Below are positions 1 to 12,400 of a DNA stretch of 43,500 bases, piece after piece. Below the pieces are notes generated by a model, which worked only from the letters and a program-made list of their open reading frames with translations, was not told the DNA's origin and searched no databases. The DNA is from Symbiodinium natans (lineage: Eukaryota > Sar > Dinophyceae > Suessiales > Symbiodiniaceae). Each line of letters begins with the position of its first letter. Positions within the stretch are counted from its first letter, which is position 1. The stretch is from positions 186,501 to 230,000 of the forward strand of contig CAJNDS010002722.1 of NCBI GenBank assembly GCA_905221605.1, in the 5' to 3' direction. Made by a program: the position numbers and the translations under genes.

Positions 1-301
1 CGGTGTTAAGTGGGTTTACTGTGTAGGGTTCCCCCGTAAGGTCGTTCAGGGTTCGGGGTGTTGGGCTCAATGTTGGGATGACTTGGCCTTATCTTGCAGG
101 CATCGAAAGGTTCTACCTGCTTGTCCCTGTGTTAGCGGCTTAGCGTGTATACAGTAGGGTTTACAGCTTTTTTGTTTCCGGGTTTAGAGGGTTCATAGGG
201 CTTTTTCTGGTGTACAAGGTTCAGAAAGCCTTTAGGGCCTTAGGGTTCAGCCCACGAAGCAACCAGCAGATGTCATATAGGGTACCCTGCCTCTCTCATT
301 C

Positions 302-385
302 CCTAAACCCTAAACCCTAAAACCCTAAACCCTAAACCCTAAACCCTAAACCCTAAGCCCTAAACCCTAAACCCTAAACCCTAGC
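302..385 (-). repeat. CCCTAAA array
   Basis: Nearly perfect 7-bp telomere-type units with occasional CCCTAAG and CCCTAAAA variants. It precedes the first exon-like island. Confidence 0.95.
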
Positions 386-390
386 CCCAG

Positions 391-481
391 GAAGCAGCCC
401 GCAGATGCCAAGCACGCGGTGCTTCACGGCCTCGAGCACTGCGCGGACGACGGGGCCTTGCTGCACCTTGGCTCGCCCCGA
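391..481 (+). CDS. Exon-like coding island, unknown protein
   Basis: The island lies between a CCCTAAA array and a TTTAGGG array. It is preceded by CAG, followed by GTGCTC, and open in one frame reading KQPADAKHAVLHGLEHCADD and a short Leu-rich end. The composition is protein-like. No family is recognised. It is probably an upstream exon of the split gene, but its end phase does not match the next exon I found, so an exon is missing or it belongs elsewhere. Confidence 0.45.
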
Positions 482-3400
482 GTGCTCGACCTTAGGGTTT
501 AGGGTTTAGGGTTTGAGGGTTAAGGACCACATGAACCTTAAAAGGGTTTATGGTCCATCCACCTGAAGAGGGATTGTAGTAGTGTAGGGTACGTGGCCCC
601 AATTTTAGGGTTCATTTGGTCCCCGAGGTGAAGCTCAGAATTTGAAACCCCCAGCCCTGAGAGGGTTTAGGGTTTTAGGGTCGGGGTTGGTGCGCTTGGA
701 GAGTTTCGAGGGGCCAGGACGCCCGGTATATTCCATTTGTTTTGGTTGAGGTACTATGTGCTTAAGAACCCTTAGAAAAATAGAACAAACAGTTATCCCT
801 ATATGGCCCTTCTAAGAAAGGATAGTTTGCCTTTTTTGGGTTTCTTAAGCAATAGTAGTTTTAAGCTTGAGGGTCTCCCACCCTAAGGGCCATGTACCCA
901 TCATATAGTACACAGTTGGGCCCTAAAGCTACTGTATAGGAGCCCCTTTAAGGTCCAAGTACAACCCTAAACCCTAAACCCTATAAACCCTAAACGTTAA
1001 ACCTAAACCCTAAACCCTAAACCCTAAACCCTAAACCCTAAACCCTAAACCCTAAACCCTGAACCCTAAACCCTAAACCCTAAACCCTTTGCGTCATGAA
1101 CGAAGCTCACGGAGGAGGGAGCTGGAGGATGCCAAAAGGTGAAGTTGAACTCTGGAGAACGGCGTGCGAGTTCTTGGAGGCCGATTTGGGTTTTAGGGTT
1201 TTGCAGATAGCAAGTTCATCACAGCAGCCGTCAACCACCGTCGCAAAGCTCAGGCGGCTGCAAAGGCGAGTCGACCTCGGACAGCTTTAAGGCAAGGGTC
1301 AAACACCCGCAGCTCCCTAAACCCTAAACCCCTAACCCTAAACCCTAAACCCCAAACCCTAAACCCTAAACCCCTTAACCCCTACACCCCTGAAGCACTT
1401 CCCCCACCAAGGCTACAGAGAGCCTCCATTTTGACACGAGGGTTTGCGGTAAAGGTCCGCTGTCTGTGCAAGGATGTGGTGCTTTACTGTAACTTTAGAT
1501 CCTTAGCCTTTTTGGGCTTATTGGGTTTCTTAACAAGGTAGCTAAACATTAAATTTTTAGCTACCCTGCTAAGTGCAGCCAAGGTTACAGGGGCCTGAAT
1601 AGTTGGAGTAGGGTTTTGGGAGTTCTTATGGTATTATTACTACTGGACCATAAGGAGTCTTATTCGTAATAAATCCGACCCCTACAGTACTTAACGTCCG
1701 CTAGAATCCCTATGAGAACCCCCCCCAAACCCACTTTACTAGATCTACTTACTAAGTCAAAAGGGCCTCTGAGTAGCAGTCGCAAGGATTCAGGGGGTGT
1801 GTGGTGGGGGTGGGCCGTAAGGGCCCATGTTCTGTGAATAAGGCTCTCGTAAGCCAGGGTTTAGGGTTTAGGGTTTAGGGTTTAGGGTTTAGGGTTTAGG
1901 GTTTAGGGTTTAGGGCAGCCTTGAAAAGAGAATACAGCTCGCTGACATACCTGCTAAAGAGTTTGACTGACAAAGCAGACAACCCCCATCAACATCACTA
2001 GGACCAAGGGAGGGACATAGGGAAGGGCATCTGTCTGGCCCTAAACCTAAACCCTAAACCCTAACCCCACACCCTAAACCCTAAACCCCAAACCCTAAAC
2101 CCTAAACTCTGATCCGAGGCAGGAGCTTCAAAAAATCGACAAGGAGCTGGAGAAGCAGGTCATCGTGGAGGAGGCCGCGGAGGCAGAGCTTGCGTCCCCG
2201 TGAGCCTCGTGCAGTCTAGGGTTTAGGGCCACCCTAAACCCTAAACCCTAAACCCTAAACCCTAAACCCTAAGCCCTAAACCCTAAACCCTAAACCCTGA
2301 ACCCTGAACCCTGAACCCTAAACCTTTAGGGCCTTCAGGGCCTTTAGGGAATTGAGGGAATTGAAGGCCTTTAGGGCCTTTTAGGGCCTTGAGGGCCTTT
2401 AGGGTCTTTAGGGCCTTTAGGGCCTTTAGGGCCTTTAGGGAATTGAGGGAATTGAGGGAATTGAGGGCCTTTAGGGCCTTCAGGGTTTAGGTCGAATGTT
2501 GTACCTGTTTCAGGGTTTAGGGCTTAGGACGCTTTAGGACGCTTTAGGGTTTGGATTTAGATGTAGGGTTTAGGTACGTAGGATGATGAAATAGAATGGA
2601 TACTTCGGGCAGTTCTCACTTTTTTCATCCTGTAGAGGTATAGTCTTCTCTATAGACGTTTGTAATGTCTCCGCTGCGAGACGCCCTGATTCCGAGGCCA
2701 AACCCTCAACCCTAAACCCTAAACCCCAAACCCCAAACCCTGAACCCCTTAACCACCCCAACAAACCGCCCAAACCCTGACCTCCTAAGCCCTAGCCCCC
2801 TAAACCCCTTAAAGCCACCCAAGCCCCTCAAAAGCCCCTTGAGGCCCCCAAACCCAAAACTCCTAAACGCCCCAAACCCCAAGCCCCAAACCCTAAACTC
2901 CTAAACCCAAAACTCCCAATTAAACCCCACCCCAAGCCCCTTAAAGCCCCTAAATTCCCAAACCCTAAGCCCCAAACCCAAAAACCCAAAATCCGAAATG
3001 CCCAAAAGCCCTAAAACCCCAAAACCCAAAAAACCCAACCCAAAAGCCCCCAAGCCCCGTGGCTGAGAAGGCCGCCCCCGCGGCCGCCCCCGCGGCGGAG
3101 CCCGCGGCCGAGCCCGCGGCCGCCGCGCCAGCGATGGCCTGGAAGCCGAAGGCTAGGTGTAGGGTTTGGGGTTTAGGGTTTAGGGTTTAGGGTTTGGGGT
3201 TTGGGGTTTGGGGTTTAGGGTTTAGGGTTTAGGGTTTAATGGCGTGTAGGAGGCTTGGAGGATCTTAAACCCCAAATCTTCAATCCTAGGCCCTGAGGGT
3301 TTTAGTGTTTAGGGTTTGCAGCAGGGTTTAGGGTTTAGGGTTTAGGGTTTAGGGTTTAGGGTTTAGGGTTTAGGGTTTAGGGTTTAGGGTTTAGGGCTTA

Positions 3401-6400
3401 GGGCTACCAAAAAGCGGCTTCCGTTTGGTGAAACCGACAGCTTTTTCAGCTTGCCAGCCTCAGATGTTGAGGCAAGCCCTAAACCCTAAACCCTAAACCC
3501 TGAACCCTGAACCCTAAACCCTAAACCCTAAACCCTAAACCCTAAACCCTGAACCCCAGACGCCAGGTTGCTAAGCCTGCGCTGGTGATGCGGCTCAGCG
3601 GCAGATGGGGATAACCTTCAAGCCCCTTCTAGGGTTTAGGGTTTAGGGTTTAGGGTTTAGGGTTTAGGGTTTAGGGTTTAGGGTTTAGGGTTTAGGGTGT
3701 AGGGTTTCGGTTGTATCCTGGTTCCTTTCCTTCAGGGGTTGAGGTGAAAATTCGGGCGTCTGGCATCCCCGAAGCCCGAAGCCTCTTAACGGAAGCCTTA
3801 ACCTTTTGCCCTAAACCCTAAACCCCAAACCCTAATCCCTAAACCCTAAACCCTAAACCCTAAACCCTAATGGCTTCTTTAGGCGGTGTGAGTATTTGGT
3901 CAGGTCTCTAAATTCGGGTCCCGTTTTGGGTACTGTACCCCCAAAATGAGCTGGCCGCCTTATACGAAGGATGTGACTCTTTGGTTCAGGGTTTAAGGCC
4001 TCTCATGCCCTAAACCCTAAACCCCTAAACCCCTAAACCCCTCAACCCCTAAACCCCTAAACCCCTAAACCCCTAAACCCCTAAACCCCTAAACCCCTAA
4101 ACCCCTAAACCCCTAAACCTCTAAACCCCTAAACCCCTAAACCCCTAAACCCCTAAACCCCTAAACCCCTAAACCCAAAGCGCTGTAGTTTTACTCAAAT
4201 GGAGACTTTCTTCGCAAGCGCCCAAGCTGTGTATCCAAGGCCTCTTCAGTGTCATTCGAGTGTTCCGGGTTCTGGGTTCACGATTCAGCCTGAACGGTTA
4301 TGGTTTAGGGTGTGGGGTTTAGGGTTTAGGGTTTAGGGTTTAGGGTTTAGGGTTTAGGGTTTAGGGTTTAGGGTTTAGGGTTTAGGGTTTAGGGTTTAGG
4401 GTTTAGGGTTTTGGAGCCGGCTATGCTTTGGCAAGAGGTTTCAGTTCGTGTGCAGTTTAGGAACCTTAGAGATCTCAGAGTCTTGCCCTTCTTCCACCGG
4501 TTTATGAGGGTCCCCACTTAGGGGCTTAGGACATAGCGTTTAGGGTTCAGGGACACTATAAAAACGCAAGCTATCGCAGCGTTGAAATTGAGGCTCATGG
4601 GCCTTCCCGGGTGTGGCAAGCACCTCGCCTCTGTCTGGCGGGGTTTGGGGCTGAGGGTAGTTGGGGCTCCAGGGTGTTTGGGGCTTGAGATTTTTAACTT
4701 AGCGCCTTGGTTCTTAGTGGTAATGAGGTACCTTTAAGGGGTTTGGCTTGGGGTTTGTTGTGTTTAGAGTTTTGCCCCCCCCCCCCCCCCCCCAAAAAAA
4801 AAAAAAAATCAGACACCTGACGTCGTGGCCACAAAAGGTCTGCAAAAGGACAACACCCCCAAGCCCTAAGCCCTAAGCCCGAAACCCTAAACCCTAAGCC
4901 CTAAACCCTAAACCCTAAACCCTAAACCCTAAACCCTAAACCCTAAACCCTAAACCCTAAACCCTAAACCCTAAACCCTAAACCCTAAACCTACACCCCA
5001 AACCCTCAACCCTGGGCATCCCAGCCCCTTAAACTCTTCCACTCAAGCCTGAAGATCTCAAGCCTCTACAGTAGACTCCAGAAAGTTGGAACATGGCTTA
5101 TTCCCTTTTTAGGGTTTAGGGTTTAGGGTTTAGGGTTTAGGGTTTAGGGTTTAGGGTTTAGGGTTTAGGGTTTGTGGTTTAGGGTTTCCCTTACTGACCC
5201 CTTTAAAGCAAAAAGGGTACCCTTGTTATTCCTAGGTTTCTCTTGGGTCTAGGCTTGAGGATGATTCGAGCTGGGATTCCCAGATACCTAAACCCTAAAC
5301 CCTAAACCCTAAACCCTAAACCCTAAACCCTAAACCCTAAACCCTAAACCCTAAACCCTAAACCCTAAACCCTAAACCCTAAACCCTAAACCTATGTTAC
5401 AACTTTCTGGAATTTACTGTACATCCCCAATTCTAGGGTTGAGGTCAGCCCTAGTTCGTACCCCCATCCACTGCACCTTTGCCAGCTCGCGCATGGTTTA
5501 GGGTTTAGGGTTTAGGCTGTTTAGGGTTTAGGGTTTAGGGTTTAGGGTTTAGGGCAACTACAACCGAGGAGTACTTTCGCGGAGCAGCTGGCGAAGTCCG
5601 GCAACGGCCACTAGGCTACGACCAGCACCCTAAACCCTAAACCCTAAACTCTAAACCTTAAACCCGAAACCCTAAACCCTAAGCCCACCGAAGCCTGAAA
5701 CCCTGAAAGCCCGACACATCCCTAAAGCCTTCAGGGTTTAGGGTTTAGGGTTTTTAGGGTTCACGGTTTAGGGTTTAGGGTTTAGGGTTTAGTGTTTAGA
5801 GCAACTACAACCCTAAAACCCTAGACCCTAAACCCTTTACGGCTTTTTGTATTAGGCTGTTTGGGTTTAAGGCGAAGGTGGATGCTCAGTGTGCGAATTG
5901 GTTGTCCTTAAAGACTTCAAGCTTTACTTTAAGCCCCAACTGAAAGAGGCCAGAACCTAAACCCCCAAACCCTAAACCCTAGACCCTAAACGTGGGTCAA
6001 GCGCCAGAAGCCCAAACCGTGGCTTGGAGTTTAGGGTTTAGGGTTTAGAGTTTAGGGTTTAGGGTTTAGGGTTTAGGGTTTAGGGTTTAGGAATTAGGGT
6101 TTAGGGAGCGTCTTTTCGCCCAAAGACCGTTTTTGCCCCAGAATCCGAAGCTTCAACCGGCCCACATACCCCGACGCCCTAAACCCTAAACCCTAAACCC
6201 TAAACCCTAAACCCTAAACCCTAAACCCTAAACCCTAAACCCTAAACCCTAAACCCTGAACCCTGAACCCTGAACCCTAAACCCTGAACCCTGAACCCTG
6301 AACCCTAAACCCTAAACCCTAAACCCTAAACCCTAAACCCTAACCCCTAACCCCTAAACCCTAAACCCTGAACCCTAAACCCTAAACCCTAAACCCTAAA

Positions 6401-9400
6401 CCCTAAACCCTAGACCCTATAAACCCTAAACGACGCTAAACGACGCTAAACCCGAAACCTAAACACGCCCTATAGCGCCGCAAGCCCTACAGTACTAAAA
6501 TCGAGGCCCTGAGCCCTAAGTCCTTAGGCTGAATCCTAAACCCTAGGTCCTGAACCCTAAACACTAAACCCTACACACCCCTAGCCGCAAAGTCCCTGAG
6601 CCCCCGCGAAGCGCCAGAGCCACCTTGAACGCTAAGCCCTAAACCCTAAACCCCTAAGCCCTAAACCCTAAACCCTACACGCTAAGCCCTAAACCCTTTA
6701 GCTGGGGGTGGTCGTGATTGTGGTCCTGGGTTGGTCGTTGACTCCGAGGGTGCTGTGGTGGTTGGTGCTGGACGTGATGCGGAGTAGTTTCGCTGATTGG
6801 GGGACTGAGAAGTCGCGCGGTTTAGGGTTTAGGGTTTAGGGTTTAGGGTTTAGGGTTTAGGGTTTAGGGTAACAAAAGCCTAAAGCCTAAAGCCTAGGCT
6901 GGCACCGCATCTGCCAAGACGAGCTCTCGGGCCGCGACGAGTTCGAGCGCAGCATCGGTCCCATAGCGAAGGCCGCGACACCGTTTTTGGGGGGTTTAGG
7001 GTTTAGGGTTAAGGCTTTAGGGTTTAGGGTTTAGGGTTTAGGGTGGCGGGTTTAATTAGGGTTTAGGGTCTGGGGTCTAGGGTTTAGGGTTAGGGTTTAG
7101 GGTTTAGGGTTTAGGGTTTAGGGTCTAGGGTTTAGGGTTTAGGGTTTAGGGTTTACGGTTTATGGAGTTAGAGTCACGTTGGCGTGGTGCCTGTGTGGAC
7201 TCCATACTAAAAGGGCCAGTAAGCCCTGAACCCTCGTTGGGGGTAACTAGGGTTTAGGGTTTAGGGTTTAGGGTTTAGGGTTTAGGGTTTAGGGTTTAGG
7301 GTTTAGGGTTTAGGGTTTAACAGCAGCAGCCGCGATGCGTAGGCTCCCATGCTCTCCCTCTCTCTCTCTCTCTGTGCCGGAAGGCCCTCGGTGGGATCCA
7401 AAACCTTAAAAAACCCTTAAACCCTCACCTTCCACTAAATTTGGGTTTTAGGGTTTAGGGTTGCAATCCTCGACCCCCGACCTCCCCCTGCACTCCAAAA
7501 GCCCTAAATCTCGCGCCGCCATCTACCAAACCCCCCCCGCATTAGGGTTTAGGGCTCAGGGTTTAGGGTTTAGGGTCGGTTAAGAAGCCTGGAATTTCTT
7601 TTGACCAGGACAGCCGACAGCGCCTGATTGTTGACCGCACCAATGTGGTCAAGAGCGACCGCCAGCGCCATGGCCACGCAGTTTAAGGTTTAGGGTTTAG
7701 GGCTTAGGGTTTAGGGTTTGGGGATGTTTGGGGTGAAGGGTTTAGGGAACAAATAACAGGAAGTAAACAGATATATGTATGTACATAGACACCATACGCT
7801 GCGCCGCAGTAGCTTTCTCACGAAAAGGAACCTGGAAAATACACTTAAGCCCTCAGCCGAAAGCGCCCAAACCCTACCCGGACCCCTCAAACCCAAACCA
7901 CCCGCAACCCAAAACCTTTGTTTTCCCTCGCCGCGGGTTTGGGGCATCGGCCCAGAAAGATGCGCTCGCGGCTTGCGGGTTTAGGGCCCATATAGGGGCC
8001 CATATGCTTGGAGTATTCATGTAGGGTTAAGTAAGTGTCCCAACTAAGGTTAGAGCCAGCTACACTGCGCTACTCTACCAATGAACCTGCAGTAGAACTT
8101 TGCACGACTTGGGATCTGCAGACTCCAAGCCTAAACTCTCGAAGGAACCCTTATAGTGACTGAGACCCTAAACCCTAAACCGTAAACCCTAAACCCTAAA
8201 CCCTAAGCCCAAACCCTAAACCCTAAACCCTAAACCCTAAACCCTAAACCCTAAACCCTAAACCCTAAACCCTAAACCCTAAACCCTAAACCCTAAACCC
8301 TAAACCGTACTAAGGGTACTTACATGGTCCCTTAATATGGGCCCCCAACAGGCGACCCCTTATGCACCCCTTATAAAGCCTGTACAAACGAAGGGCCCAT
8401 ACATCAGAACCCTCTAAAGGATGTTCGGGACCATATGAAGGGCCCTTGAAACCAATCTAGGGGCCAGAATAGTTACGAATCGTATTCCCCTAGGGTCCCT
8501 TTACAAATGTACAATATAAACTCAACACCATATTCTTATTCTTCAGCCCCCCCCCCCCCCATCTTACCCTTAGATTATAAGGTTCTGTGGTAAGCCCTTG
8601 AGGTTTCTTGGCGAAGATTCCAAGAAGATGCACCTTAGGAGCCTTAGGGAAGCTGAGGGAGCCACGAGTCTAGGGTTTAGGGTTTAGGATTTAGGGTTTA
8701 GGGTTTAGGGTGTTGGGTGTTGGGTCCGAGAAAATCCCCTAGACTTCCTCCATCAAGGACCCTATAACAGCCTATAACATGCTGGGTTCGTGATGTTCTG
8801 AGGGCCCGAATGCCCAAATAGAGATAACCGGCCCAGGGATCTTTCATGAACCCTAAACCCTAAACCCCAAACCCTAAACCCTAAACCCCAAACCCGAAGC
8901 GCTGAACCCCGAACCTTCAAGTCAGAGGTGCTTCCTGGGCCTCGCCTTCAACCCTAAGGCAGCTGTGTCCTGGCATTGAGTTGCTAAGTCTTAGAGTCGG
9001 GGCTTCCTCCCGTTTTCTTCAGCCCTAAACCCTAAACCCTAAACCCTAAACCCTAAACCCTAAACCCTAAACCCTAAACCCTAAACCCTAAACCCTAAAC
9101 CCTAAACCCTAAACCCTAAACCCACCATGCAAATCTCTCAAGCGGGTTGGGGGGCTGTAGGGGGCGCTACTTCATTCTCACTTCTTACTAAGAACCAGAA
9201 CGGCGTGGGGTTTAGGGTTTCAGGGCTTTCGGGTTTTAGGATTTTTGGGTTTTAGGGTTTCAGGGTTTAGGGTTTAGGGTTTTGGGGTTTTAGGGTTTTA
9301 GGGTTTCGGGTTTAGTGTGGGGTGTAGTGTTCTAGGGTTTTAGGGGTGTAGGGTTTAGGGTTTGCTTGCGGTGAGTGTCGAGCATTAGGCCCGCGAGAGG

Positions 9401-12400
9401 GGGGGGGGGGGGTGGGAGCCTATATATATATGCATATAATTATGCACGGTTAAGGGTTTCGGGTTTAGGCTTTAGGGTTTAGGGTCTAGGGTCTAGGGTC
9501 TAGGGTTTAGGGTTTAGGGTTTAGGAAACTCTTGGCTTGTTGAGTTGACACACGGGTTTGCCGTCGTCAGGGCGGCGGTGGAAATAGTCACAGGCTTCTG
9601 CTGTGCAGAGCAGAGGTGTTTGCAGGTTTCTTAAGGGCAAGGGGGGGGGGGGGTTCAAGGGGGGAAGGGGGGGGACCCTAATACTCCCCGCCACTCCGTA
9701 AGGCTCCCTAAGCTTCCCTAAGGCTCCCTGGGTACCTACCCCCCCTGAACCCCCCTTCCCTGACCCTAAACCCTAAACCCTAAACCCTAAACCCTAAACC
9801 CTAAACCCTAAACCCTAAACCCTAAACCCTAAACCCCTTAAGGACCCCCCTAAGAACCCAAGGTGTGCGTGCATTTCGCTGCAAGCGCTGCCGAGTGCGA
9901 GGAACCTCGGTGTGGTACTTGGGGTTTAGGGTTTAGGGTTTAGGGTTTAGGGTTTAGGGTTTCGGGTTTAGGGTTTAGGGTTTAGGGTTTAGGGTTTGGC
10001 TGTGGGGTTTCGGGGGCTTGGTTTTTCGAAAGGGCGCCTTGAGTATTTCTGAAGGCAATGAGGGCTGAGTTTGAACAATACTGGTGGTGGTTTGCAGGCG
10101 TCGGTTCAGCAACACCGCTCGCCTTACTACTCTACAGCCAGCCCTATCAGACCTGCATGCGGATGCACATTTTTTCCCCAGTTGCGTCGCTTGCCTTCGC
10201 TTTCACCACAGTCCATGTGACGCCCCATAGATCCACAACAGGCTTAGACATGGGGTTGATTTACATGGTGAGGGCCGCCGTTGTCGGTATCTAACAGGAT
10301 CCCATGATTTGCACTAGCAATGGCATGAAGCCCAATAGACCGCAGTCCGAACACGGCCGCGGTCCCCCTGCCCAATAAGGGGATGTAGGGGTCGAAGGCT
10401 GAGAGGTCAGGGTTAAGGGGTATAGACGGTTAAGGGTTTAAGCTCTAGGGCCCTCTAAGCCACTCAACTCTGCTGATTGAAATCCGTAAACCTACAAACC
10501 TGCACCATCCCAACCCCCCAAAACTTGCTGGTGTTTCGGAACGGGTGAACAAATTAGGGTTCCACAACGGGAAAATATCCGGGGCTCACTCACAAACTTC
10601 AGTGACTTTAGGGACTTTAGGGATTTCAGGGACTTTAGGGACTTTAGAGACTTCAGGGACTTTAGGATTTACGGGAAGTAGGCCCTACACTGAAGACTGG
10701 GAGCTCTGTGTAGGCGAAGAGACCAGCCTCAGCCTGCGGTTTAGGCTTTAGGGTAGGAGGTTTTTGGGTTTAGGGCTTAGCGCTCAGGGTTTAGGGCATG
10801 GGGAGGGGGGTGGGGGGGGCTGTGGGGGCGGCGTAATCATTGAAATTGTGCTCATGCCCCCCAAGCCCCTGCAAGCCCCGAAAGGAGCGTGTTGCGAAGC
10901 GAACGGACCACCCAACCATCCGCTACGGGGGCGGCCGGGGTGCTGCTCCTTGCCTCACCCTAAACCCTAAACCCTAAACCCTAAACCCTAAACCCTAAAC
11001 CCTAAACCCTAAACCCTAAACCCTAAACCCTAAACCCTAAACCCTAAACCCTAAACCGAGTGGGTTCCTTGAATCAGGGTTTAGGGTTGAGTGCCGAGTG
11101 TTCAGTGTTTTGGCGTCCACCTGTCATCAACACGACGCAGATACTTGTGGAGCCCGACATGGAGGTTATCATGTAAACAACCGGCCTTGAGGGTTTAGGG
11201 TTTAGGGTTTGGGGTTTGGGGTTTGGGGTTTAGGGTTTTAGGTTCTCTAGATTTGGCATGTTGCGAGGCGACTTCACCCTAAACCGGGTTCCATGTTACT
11301 CCAGACCTGAGAGGTTGTCGGCGCCGCATTTCTCTTCAAAACAACTTGGTAGCCCAGTGGTACCATTTGGCATTCTGGCCTTTCTAAAGTTTAAAAGCAA
11401 CTAACGCCAAAAGGGCACCCTTAATTCGATATGGTTGCTGGACTGCCTAGGGTACAGTGCTGATGCACCACCCTAAGTTTAGGGGCTTTAGACCCCAAAC
11501 CCTAAAGCCTACACCCTAAACCCTAAACCCTAACCCTAAACCCTAAGGTTTAGAGTTTAGCGTTTAGGGCTCACAGAGCATGCTGTCGCCTGGCCCCGTT
11601 CATGGACCAAAGATTCAGAGGCCCTCTTGACCAACAACATGCTCGTGCATGTGGGGGAGCACTTCCTGCCAATTCTCGACAGACTCAAGGATCCGCGTGT
11701 TGAACTCCTGGGTTTAGGGTTTAGGGTTTAGGGTTTAGGGTTTAGGGTTTAGGGTTTAGGGTTTAGGGTTTAGGGTTTAGGGCCCAGCGCTCGCCTTTGA
11801 CTCGGTTGGCCGCGGATATCATTTCGGTCCAGGTGCCGGAGGAAGCTTGATCCGCAGCTGCGCGGTGAGCGCCGTTGGGAAGGCCGGCTGTGATGGAGCC
11901 GCAGGTCTCAAGCCCTAAGCCCTAAGCCCTAAGCCCTAAGCCCTGTAGTTTTTCATGGAGGAATTACACTCCTTTTGCGAGCTGTGCATACCATCGCTTT
12001 ACCCTCGACTGTGGCTCAAGTTGCCGATAAAAAGAGGCGTACTTAACGGTTTATATGTTCCCTCATGTGCTGACCTGAAAACTTCAGGTTATCAGCCGTA
12101 GAGTCTCACACGATGGCTCTGCAGCTGCAAGATGGGACCATTGATCCCAATGCGCAACATGATCAGACTGCAACAACCAACTACCAACAGTTCAACCAGT
12201 ACCGGGTACAGCAGCAGCTGATCATCGTGCAACAAAACGAGGATGCAGAGCGAGTTCGTATCGAAGCCGAACGCAGACATGCGGAAATCCTGGACATGGC
12301 TACAAGACAGGCCCGTGCAGAAATGGGAGAACTCGAGCAACACGCTGATGCCCAACATCGTGCACGGATTGAAGTCATCAGTGACCGCATGGACTTTGTG

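Noticed and set aside
2570-2773. Many short ORFs in the repeat regions, such as this minus-strand one
   Set aside because: They read through G/C-rich telomere-type units (GLGF, NPKP peptides) and show no conserved motif or splice-consistent border.
7711-8024. Overlapping plus and minus ORFs around 7.7-8.0 kb
   Set aside because: There is no motif, splice-like border or phase agreement with neighbouring exons. They are probably chance frames in an intron.
10545-10751. A coding gene with LGTLGISGTLGTL repeats
   Set aside because: The repeats are translations of a TTTAGGGAC-type 9-bp tandem repeat, with no other support.
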